Below are positions 1-5,929 of a DNA stretch of 6,872 nucleotides, one piece after another. The notes under the pieces are model-generated. The model made no database searches. It had not been told where the DNA came from and saw only the letters and a program-made list of their open reading frames with translations. The stretch lies in NCBI GenBank assembly GCA_018058125.1, contig JAGPCH010000080.1:1-6872 (forward strand), read 5' to 3'. Within the stretch, counting starts at the first letter, position 1. Each line of letters opens with the position of its first letter. The position numbers and the translations under genes were made by a program. Source of the DNA: Ignavibacteria bacterium. GTDB lineage: Bacteria > Bacteroidota > Ignavibacteria > Tepidaquicellales > Tepidaquicellaceae.

Positions 1-1
1 T

Positions 2-760
2 ACGGGCAGAAATTTCTATTTTTATTTTACACCTCCTGTGAAGAAACTGGACTGGATAGTCTGGGACGTGGGTTTGAGTATGGGTGGACTGCCGGGCGGA
101 CCATCTGCTATTGAAACGCTTCCACTGACCTATGTAATTGATGATACTTCGAGACCTTTATTTTCAAAAGTTTTAAATACTCCTACACTCAGAACTGAAT
201 ATCTGATGGCGCTTTGTAATCTGTTCAGCACTTATTATTCTACATCACAATTATATGCACATATTGACAGTACAGTAGCGTTAATCAGACCATTTGTTTA
301 TGAGGATTCAAGAAAAATGTTTTCCAATGCGCAGTTTGAAACCAATGTTACCAGTGATATAACTGTTTCAGGCAGAAGGATCCCCGGTATAAAATCTTTT
401 TTGAATCTGAGAAAGAACAGTGTTCAGTCTCAGTTAAATACCTTAGGTATAGATTGTAATGTAGGAATTGTTTCAAATGATGTAAATAATTCAGATTCAT
501 ATTTATTGAATCAGAATTATCCGAATCCGTTCAATCCTGTAACTGTGATCTCCTACAGTTTGCCCAAAGACGGTAATGTAAATATTAAAGTTTATGATAA
601 TCTCGGAAAAGAAGTAGCAGAGCTTGTAAATGAAAAACTAAGCTCCGGAGTTTACAATATTAACTTTAAAGGTGACAATCTTGCAAGCGGTATATATTAT
701 TACACTCTGATTGTAAATGGTGTAATGACGGACACAAAAAGCATGATCCTTTTAAAATAA
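2..760 (+). CDS. CotH-kinase-family secreted protein with T9SS sorting domain, 5' truncated
   Basis: The frame is open to the window edge, so the real start lies upstream; the GTG at 38 is only an internal valine codon. 252 residues are visible. Residues 4-9 (NFYFYF) and W21-D22 resemble the strand and W-D-[LM]-[DN] segment of CotH kinases. Next come 'RPLFSKVLNTPTLRTEYL' (about 51-68), a helical stretch with 'IRPFVYEDSRKMF', and IPGIKSFLNLR (127-137), the typical end of the CotH fold. Residues 166-252 form the T9SS type A sorting domain, with NYPNPFNP and a final LLK. Known: Bacillus CotH is an atypical kinase that phosphorylates spore-coat proteins; the targets of secreted homologues in this group are unknown. 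Odd: the second acidic or Asn position of the W-D-x-D/N segment is Gly24. The next gene follows after 35 bp without a clear terminator, so co-transcription is possible. The family call is fairly firm; activity is unknown. Confidence 0.82.
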   Translation, partial: TGRNFYFYFTPPVKKLDWIVWDVGLSMGGLPGGPSAIETLPLTYVIDDTSRPLFSKVLNTPTLRTEYLMALCNLFSTYYSTSQLYAHIDSTVALIRPFVYEDSRKMFSNAQFETNVTSDITVSGRRIPGIKSFLNLRKNSVQSQLNTLGIDCNVGIVSNDVNNSDSYLLNQNYPNPFNPVTVISYSLPKDGNVNIKVYDNLGKEVAELVNEKLSSGVYNINFKGDNLASGIYYYTLIVNGVMTDTKSMILLK

Positions 761-795
761 TTTTTCAATAAAAAATAATTTATTATTTAACTCAA

Positions 796-2340
796 ATGAA
801 TAGTATCGCAAAAAAGCAGTCTGTCTTATTGATCTTAATTTTTTTAATAATCTCTTCATGTAATTTAAAAGCACAGCCATATCCCGGGTATACTCTTATT
901 ACTGCAAGTTCGACACGAACTAATTTAATGGATCTGAATAATAATGTGGTAAAATTCTGGACTCATACGCGAAGCGGCGGATATTCAGTATACTTACTTA
1001 GAAACGGGGATCTGATGAGACCGGCTACTGTTTCAAATACTACAATTAACGGCGGAGCTGCTGCAGGTGCTGTTCAGAAATACTCCTGGACAGGATCTTT
1101 GATATGGGAATATACTTACAATACAACTACTGTAAGAACTCATCATGACATTTGCCCATTGCCAAATGGAAATGTGTTATTAATCGCATGGGAAGTAAAG
1201 ACATCTGCACAGGCTATTGCAGCAGGATTAAATCACAGCGCAACGATCTGGCCGGATCATATTATTGAAGTACAGCCATCAGGTGCAACAGGCGGAACAA
1301 TAGTATGGAAGTGGCATGCATGGGATCATTTGATACAGGATTATGATCCGACTAAAGCGAATTACGGAGTAGTGGCGGATCATCCTGAATTACTGGATAT
1401 CAATGTAGGAAGTGCAGGCTCAGGAGACTGGATGCATGTAAACGGGATCAGCTATAATGAAAGACTGGATCAGATAGTATTTTCTTCACATGAGCTGGAT
1501 GAAGTTTATGTAATTGATCACAGTACAACTACAGAAGAAGCAGCAGGTCATACCGGTGGAAACAGCGGTAAAGGCGGAGATTTTTTATACAGATGGGGAA
1601 GACCTTCAAACTACAGAGCACCCGGTACGCAGGTATTTAATGTAGTTCATTCCGGCACATGGATTCCTGACAGTGTACCGGGAGGAGGAAATATAATGGC
1701 ATTCAATAACAGAGAGGGAACAAATGCTTCTCATGTCATAGAGATCATCCCTCCGGTAGACAGTCTGGGAAATTATACACTCGCTCCGGGTACTGCTTAT
1801 GCTCCGGCTTCACCTGTATGGACATATGCTGCAAGCGGATTTTATTCCAATCATCTTGGAGGTTGCCAGCGACTGGCTAATGGAAATACAATGTTATCTG
1901 AATCAACCAGCGGAAATTTGTTTGAAGTAAACAGCGCCGGTACAGTAGTATGGTCTTATTCACAAGCGGGTGAGGTTGTAAGAGTCCTAAGATACGGACT
2001 GGATTATCCGGGACTAGCGGGATTAGTAGGAGTTTCTGAAAATTCAAATTCTAATCCGGATAGTTATGAGTTAAATCAAAATTATCCAAACCCATTTAAT
2101 CCTTCGACAAGCATTAGTTATTCACTGCCAAAGACATCCGATGTATCCCTCAAGATATATGATATGCTGGGTAATGAGGTTAGAAGTCTTCTGAATAATG
2201 AAAGTAAAAATGCAGGTTCTTACACCGCTACTTGGGATGGAAAAAATAATTCCGGTGCGAATGTTTCTTCAGGAATCTATTTTTATAAACTGACTGCAGA
2301 TAATTTCAGCAAAACACTTAAGATGACCCTTTTAAAATAA
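796..2340 (+). CDS. Aryl-sulfate sulfotransferase-like (ASST) exported protein with T9SS sorting domain
   Basis: Complete, 514 residues. The ATG at 796 starts a good signal peptide (KK followed by a hydrophobic run 10-20). It has no Shine-Dalgarno sequence. Residues 29-410 follow the ASST propeller pattern: GYTLI, 'VYLLRNGDLMR', 'SWTGSLIWEY', HHDICPLPNGNVLL (117-130), DWMHVNGISY (211-220), SSHELDEVYVIDHSTTTEEA (230-249), a Gly-rich stretch ending in LYRWGRP, and HSGTWIP (285-291) followed by GGGNIMAFNN. Known: E. coli ASST moves a sulfuryl group between phenolic compounds through a transient sulfo-histidine, using three His and one Arg. H117/H118, H214 and H285 fit the three His. The position 18 residues after H214, where the Arg is expected, is H232. 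Residues 423-514 are a T9SS sorting domain in a longer FlgD-like form (WDGKNNSGANVSSG). C22 in I-S-S-C could be a lipobox, or cleavage may fall near A26/Q27. Fold assignment is confident; catalysis and substrate are not. Confidence 0.87.
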   Translation: MNSIAKKQSVLLILIFLIISSCNLKAQPYPGYTLITASSTRTNLMDLNNNVVKFWTHTRSGGYSVYLLRNGDLMRPATVSNTTINGGAAAGAVQKYSWTGSLIWEYTYNTTTVRTHHDICPLPNGNVLLIAWEVKTSAQAIAAGLNHSATIWPDHIIEVQPSGATGGTIVWKWHAWDHLIQDYDPTKANYGVVADHPELLDINVGSAGSGDWMHVNGISYNERLDQIVFSSHELDEVYVIDHSTTTEEAAGHTGGNSGKGGDFLYRWGRPSNYRAPGTQVFNVVHSGTWIPDSVPGGGNIMAFNNREGTNASHVIEIIPPVDSLGNYTLAPGTAYAPASPVWTYAASGFYSNHLGGCQRLANGNTMLSESTSGNLFEVNSAGTVVWSYSQAGEVVRVLRYGLDYPGLAGLVGVSENSNSNPDSYELNQNYPNPFNPSTSISYSLPKTSDVSLKIYDMLGNEVRSLLNNESKNAGSYTATWDGKNNSGANVSSGIYFYKLTADNFSKTLKMTLLK

Positions 2341-2363
2341 AAAAAGAATTTGTATAAATATTA

Positions 2364-2396
2364 AAAAAAGCCGGCTGAGTTTCAGCCGGCTTTTTT
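2364..2396. terminator. Bidirectional rho-independent terminator
   Basis: A perfect 9-bp stem (GCCGGCTGA at 2370-2378, TCAGCCGGC at 2382-2390) closes a GTT loop. It is flanked by six A on the left and six T on the right, which can extend the pairing. It starts 24 bp after the stop of the plus-strand ASST-like gene and lies 28 bp beyond the stop of the convergent minus-strand gene. Each strand therefore has a GC-rich hairpin followed by a U tract, so it should terminate transcription from both sides. Confidence 0.93.
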
Positions 2397-2424
2397 ATTT
2401 GTCAAAATAATTTGAAGCTCGCTA

Positions 2425-3621
2425 TTACTTGATCAGTAAAAATTTCTTGCTGTCTTTAAAATAAGATCCGTTAAATCCCGTGAAATTGAGTTCATAAAAA
2501 TACAAACCGGAGCTGAGTTCGGATCCGTTGAATACTGCTTTATAATTTCCCTGGTTGTACATCCCGTCAGCCAAAACACTAACTTCATTTCCCAGCATAT
2601 TGAAAACCTTTAGATTTACATTTCCATTTTCAGGGATGGAAAATTTAATGGTAGTAGAGGGATTGAAAGGATTAGGATAATTTTGCTCCAATGAAAAATC
2701 ACCCGGAATAAAATTATCTGATTTTATGATCAAAGGAATATCAATCTGATCAAGTCTGATCGGATTTACCGAACCGCCGTTTGGATTTATTGTATTCGTT
2801 CCGCTGGACCAGATACCGTCATCATCAACCTGAAAACTTGCAACTTGTGCATTATCAAACCTTAGCACATTAACTCGTCTTACACCGTTTGGAAGAACAT
2901 TTGGCACGATAGTTCCGAATCTGCCGTCACGTCCCGATACACTGTCTTTATAAAAGGTAACAAGTGAAGGCATTGCAACTGTATCGATTCCGACACTCTC
3001 TATATAAACTACAGAAAGTGGTCTTTCTGTACCTGCAACATTATCATATAATGCTGAAATGTTTTTAGGAGTTGCTAATGTAACTCCGTAAATGCCTGTC
3101 CCTGAAGTTACCGTTGCAGAATCAGAATATCCGAGAACCAGTATTGAGTCATTTAACGCAAACCGATATTTAGTCGAACCATTGCCAACACTGTCTAGAG
3201 TAATGGTTGGATTCACATAATTTCCAGCTGTGAATCTTGCATTTCCGGTATTCACAAATCCAAACCAGCCTGTATAGCTTCCAGATGCATCCGTGGTCAG
3301 AGAATCATATCCGCCCGGCGTGGATAGACCTGTAGAAGTAGAGTATATGTAACCTGAACTATTGACAAACACGGGATTACCTGCACCGGAATTTGTACTG
3401 CCGAAATCTGTGTATCTGCAGGCATTTGAATAGTATCTGTATGTTGAATTTGACTCAAGACCGGAAACGGTAGCTCTGAATATATATGGAAGCCTTGTCG
3501 ATCCTCCGGATCCAATATTCTGAGGAATTATAACACCAGTATAATTACTTTGGACAAGTTGTGATCTGCAATCAATGGTTACAAGAAAAACAAATATAAA
3601 TATTATAAGAATTGCTTTCAT
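2425..3621 (-). CDS. Secreted T9SS-targeted protein with a conserved N-terminal module of unknown function
   Basis: Complete, 398 residues. Residues 1-20 are a signal peptide (MKAILIIFIFVFLVTIDCRS); T-I-D-C is not a good lipobox, so signal peptidase I is likelier. The start has no Shine-Dalgarno sequence. Residues 26-300 form a beta-rich, Gly/Ser/Asn-rich module with recognisable stretches: VIIPQNIG, RLPYIFRATVSGL, 'TYRYYSNA', GAGNPVFVNSSGY, DASGSYTGWF, NTGNARFTAG, ALYDNVAGTERPLS, GTIVPNVLPNGVRRV and 'DDDGIWSSGTNT'. I recall similar strings in other large secreted proteins of Bacteroidota and Ignavibacteria, but know no named function and see no catalytic motif. Residues 309-398 are the T9SS sorting domain (NYPNPFNPSTTIKFSIP, MLGNEVSVL, ELSSGLYFYEL, ending KKFLLIK). 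It lies 59 bp downstream of the propeller gene on the same strand, with no terminator visible between them, so the two may share a transcript ending at the 2364-2396 hairpin. Confidence 0.85.
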   Translation of the reverse strand: MKAILIIFIFVFLVTIDCRSQLVQSNYTGVIIPQNIGSGGSTRLPYIFRATVSGLESNSTYRYYSNACRYTDFGSTNSGAGNPVFVNSSGYIYSTSTGLSTPGGYDSLTTDASGSYTGWFGFVNTGNARFTAGNYVNPTITLDSVGNGSTKYRFALNDSILVLGYSDSATVTSGTGIYGVTLATPKNISALYDNVAGTERPLSVVYIESVGIDTVAMPSLVTFYKDSVSGRDGRFGTIVPNVLPNGVRRVNVLRFDNAQVASFQVDDDGIWSSGTNTINPNGGSVNPIRLDQIDIPLIIKSDNFIPGDFSLEQNYPNPFNPSTTIKFSIPENGNVNLKVFNMLGNEVSVLADGMYNQGNYKAVFNGSELSSGLYFYELNFTGFNGSYFKDSKKFLLIK

Positions 3622-3680
3622 TTTAATTGAATTAATTAATTTAAAAATAGTATTGAATTATGATTTAGTCTGTTAGTAAA

Positions 3681-5675
3681 TTACTTAACAACTGTTAATT
3701 TTTTAACCTGAGAATTTCCATTTGATTCTAATCTGTAAAAATAAATTCCGCTCGAAATATTTGCTGAACTAAAAGTAACTTCATAAGTTCCGGCAGACTG
3801 CTGCTGATCTATTAAATTAGTAATTAGCTTACCTGTCAGATCATAAACGGAAAGTTTTACAAAACCATTCTTTACAAGTTCGTATTGAATTTTAGTAACC
3901 GGATTAAAAGGATTCGGATAATTCTGCTTTAGTGAGAATGAAGATGGGATTATGCTGCTTAACTGTCTGATTCCAATGACTTCGCTATAAACCCTTCTCC
4001 AGACAGCATTTGCCGAAGTTCCTGAAAAGAGGTATCCGTCAGATATCAGAAGCGCATTTACGCTTTGAGTACCCATTCCCTGATTTTTATTGATCCAGCT
4101 TTGTCCGCTGTTGGTAGAAAGATAAACACCGGAATCCAGTGTACCGGCAAAAAGGTTTGTACCTTCATAAGCCAGAGAGTTAACACTTTTGTCAGTCATT
4201 GAAGTCTGAGTCCAGGTGTTGCCACTGTTAGTTGAAATATAAACACCATTATACTCTGTTCCGGCTATAAAAGTATTTCCGGAAATGATAAGAGATTTTA
4301 CCTGTTCATTATTCATTGAAGATTGAGTCCATGTTACTCCGTCATTTGTAGAGTAATAAATTCCGTTATATGTACCGGCATAGACCGTATTTCCGCTGAT
4401 TGCCATTGACAGGCAAACTTCAAGGAATGCGTTTGAAGACCAGGTTGTTCCGTTGTCTGTTGATAAGTGAAATGAATAAGCTCCACCTGCATAAACGTGA
4501 TTATTATTTATGGCAATTGATAAAATTATTTCACTGTTTAATGATGTTGTGCTCCAGTTTACACCGTTGTCAGAAGAAACATAAACTCCATTTTCAGTAC
4601 CTGCATAAATTGAATTTCCGCTTACCGCAAGTGAGGGAATTGTTAAATCTAAAAAATCTGTCGGAAACCATATTAATCCGTTATCAGAAGACTGATAAAT
4701 TCCATATTCAGCAGAACCTGCAAAAATATTTGAACCTGATTTCACAAATGAGTAAAAAGATACATTATGCAGCTCAGTATTATTCCAGACACTTCCGCCG
4801 TCAGTCGAGTGAAAGAATCCTCTTGAAGTACCGCCATAAAAATAACTCCCTGATATTGAAATGCTCTGCACGTTCAAAGTATTTAAACTATAAAGATCCC
4901 AGTTGATACCATTATTGGATGAACGGTAAATTCCTGTTTCTGTCCCGGCAAAAACATTTGCACCACTGACTGCTAAAGAATTTGTAATAACATTATTCAT
5001 AAAAGACTGAGTCCAGCTTTGCCCGTTGTTGGTTGAATAATAAATCCCAAAACTATCTGTTCCTGCATAAACATTATTACCTTCTGATGCCAGAGCATAA
5101 ACGGTTCTGTTATTTAATGAAGATTGATTCCATGTGCTGCCATTATCGGTAGAAACATAAACACCAGATGAAGCAAGTCCGGCATAAATATTATTTCCTG
5201 AAATACTTATCGAAAATATCTCCTGATTACCCAAAGAAGAAGGTGTCCAGGTAATGCCGTTGTCTGAGGAAATATAAATACCTGATTCTGTACCGGCATA
5301 TATTTTCCCATTATTGTAAACAATAGCAGGGACAATACTGGAAGAAAGGGAAGTCTGAGTCCAGTCCAAACCGCTATTGGTTGAGACATATACTCCGAAA
5401 AAAGTAGTACCTGCATAAACATTGTTTCCGTTTGATGCTAATGAGATAACGGATATGTTTTTAAGAGATGACTGAGACCAGGATACTCCGTTGTTATCAG
5501 AAATATAAACACCATATAGATTTGTCCCGGCATAGACTTTACTGCCGCTGACAGTTATGCTTTTTACGTTACCTCCTGTAATACCGGTTGAAGTTTGTAC
5601 CCATTGAGCTGAGGCAGAATTATAAGAAGTAATAATGAACAGCATTAAAAATAAACAAGTAAATTTATTTAACAT
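3681..5675 (-). CDS. Asp-box (BNR-type) beta-propeller protein with T9SS sorting domain
   Basis: Complete, 664 residues. A signal peptide covers 1-23 with cleavage after ASA, before Gln24. Residues 37-534 hold 13 tandem repeats of 37-39 residues with the pattern V-x-S-[LI]-x-x-S-G-x-x-[VI]-[YF]-A-G-T-x-x-x-G-[VI]-Y-x-S-T-[DN]-x-G-x-x-W-x-x-x-S. Each contains an Asp-box (S-x-[DN]-x-G-x-x-W). A fourteenth, partial repeat (535-568) lacks the Asp-box. Residues 24-31 (QWVQTSTG) match the strand after the Asp-box, so the termini could together complete blade 14. Residues 579-664 are the T9SS sorting domain (NYPNPFNPVTKIQYEL, NISSGIYFYRL, ending KKLTVVK). Related folds occur in sialidases, Ycf48-like factors, sortilin and GH74 glucanases, but no catalytic residues can be assigned, so a binding or adhesion role is as likely as enzymatic. 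An AAAGGA site precedes the ATG by 8 nt, unlike its neighbours. Confidence 0.88.
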   Translation of the reverse strand: MLNKFTCLFLMLFIITSYNSASAQWVQTSTGITGGNVKSITVSGSKVYAGTNLYGVYISDNNGVSWSQSSLKNISVISLASNGNNVYAGTTFFGVYVSTNSGLDWTQTSLSSSIVPAIVYNNGKIYAGTESGIYISSDNGITWTPSSLGNQEIFSISISGNNIYAGLASSGVYVSTDNGSTWNQSSLNNRTVYALASEGNNVYAGTDSFGIYYSTNNGQSWTQSFMNNVITNSLAVSGANVFAGTETGIYRSSNNGINWDLYSLNTLNVQSISISGSYFYGGTSRGFFHSTDGGSVWNNTELHNVSFYSFVKSGSNIFAGSAEYGIYQSSDNGLIWFPTDFLDLTIPSLAVSGNSIYAGTENGVYVSSDNGVNWSTTSLNSEIILSIAINNNHVYAGGAYSFHLSTDNGTTWSSNAFLEVCLSMAISGNTVYAGTYNGIYYSTNDGVTWTQSSMNNEQVKSLIISGNTFIAGTEYNGVYISTNSGNTWTQTSMTDKSVNSLAYEGTNLFAGTLDSGVYLSTNSGQSWINKNQGMGTQSVNALLISDGYLFSGTSANAVWRRVYSEVIGIRQLSSIIPSSFSLKQNYPNPFNPVTKIQYELVKNGFVKLSVYDLTGKLITNLIDQQQSAGTYEVTFSSANISSGIYFYRLESNGNSQVKKLTVVK
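3972..5567 (-). repeat. Array of 14 coding tandem repeats (about 114-117 bp each)
   Basis: This is the DNA behind the propeller repeats. Read on the minus strand, unit 1 begins near 5567, unit 13 ends near 4074, and a degenerate unit 14 ends near 3972. Units are 37-39 codons long and in frame. On the plus strand the recurring reverse-complement pattern is the TTTCCG/CCGGCA-ATA and 'CCA-GTT-CCGTTGTC-GT-GA' type text. Units are diverged at the DNA level, so the array looks old rather than freshly expanded. Confidence 0.85.
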
Positions 5676-5683
5676 TAGATTTT

Positions 5684-5689
5684 TCCTTT
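5684..5689 (-). promoter_or_regulatory. Shine-Dalgarno-like site of the propeller gene
   Basis: On the minus strand the site reads AAAGGA, 8 nt before the ATG at 5675. It supports that start. It stands out because the starts at 796, 3621 and 5930 have no comparable purine-rich site. Confidence 0.5.
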
Positions 5690-5737
5690 ACAAAAATGAA
5701 TAAACAGATTTGAGATATAGTTATTTAAAATAGTTAG

Positions 5738-5768
5738 CCAATTTACATTAATCAGTTAATTATGACAA
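5738..5768 (-). promoter_or_regulatory. Candidate Bacteroidota-type promoter for the minus-strand gene pair
   Basis: On the minus strand TTG (5766-5768) is followed after 20 nt by TAAATTGG (5738-5745). This is one mismatch from the Bacteroidota -7 consensus TAnnTTTG at the expected distance from a -33 TTG. It would give a 5' leader of roughly 55 nt. Such AT-rich matches occur by chance, so confidence is limited. Confidence 0.33.
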
Positions 5769-5789
5769 TTAATAAATTTTATAAAAATT

Positions 5790-5814
5790 TTGTAAATTGT
5801 TGTAAATAAATTTG
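5790..5814 (+). promoter_or_regulatory. Candidate promoter for the FN3-repeat gene
   Basis: TAAATTTG at 5807-5814 matches the Bacteroidota -7 consensus TAnnTTTG exactly. The nearest upstream TTG (5790-5792) is only 14 nt away rather than about 19-20, so the -33 part is weak. Transcription from here would leave a leader of about 110 nt before the ATG at 5930. The -7 box overlaps the second copy of a TTGTAAAT direct repeat (5790-5797 and 5800-5807). Confidence 0.33.
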
Positions 5815-5929
5815 CGAATGAAATTAAAAAATTCAGTTTTCAACTTACCTATTCTTACAAAAATATCCCGATTTTTAACTGTTAACTGAAAGCCTATTAA
5901 ATTAACTTAATCAAATTAAAGACTGCGCT

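Larger units (their letters stand above)
5676..5929. other. Divergent intergenic control region
   Basis: This 254-bp, strongly AT-rich stretch separates the divergent genes starting at 5675 (-) and 5930 (+). It holds the two candidate promoters, pointing outward. Between them is a perfect inverted repeat (AAATTTT/AAAATTT, 5774-5790, 3-nt centre), followed by two TTGTAAAT copies spaced 10 bp apart. A further 7-bp inverted pair (TTCAGTT 5832-5838, AACTGAA 5884-5890) lies in the presumed leader of the plus-strand gene. No tRNA, known riboswitch or terminator is recognisable. Confidence 0.5.

Noticed and set aside
38..40. GTG as the start of the first gene
   Set aside because: The frame is open to the window edge, and the residues before it (NFYFYF) fit the CotH fold, so GTG is an internal Val codon.
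773..788. AT-only inverted repeat AAATAAT/ATTATTT between the first two genes as a terminator
   Set aside because: It has no GC pairs, only a 2-nt centre and no following U tract. It is expected by chance in such AT-rich DNA.
3297..3515. Minus-strand open frame of 72 codons
   Set aside because: It is a shifted-frame shadow within the 2425-3621 gene, whose own frame has a signal peptide and sorting domain.
4400..4906. Plus-strand open frame of 168 codons
   Set aside because: It lies wholly antisense to the propeller repeats. Its composition (rich in Leu, His, Lys, Gln and Arg, with no signal or domain) is what the complementary strand of these repeats gives.
5207..5422. Minus-strand open frame of 71 codons
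   Set aside because: It is a shifted-frame shadow of the propeller repeats on the same strand.
3972..5567. Regular repeats considered as a CRISPR array
   Set aside because: The units are diverged, in frame and continuously coding, with no constant repeat separated by unique spacers.
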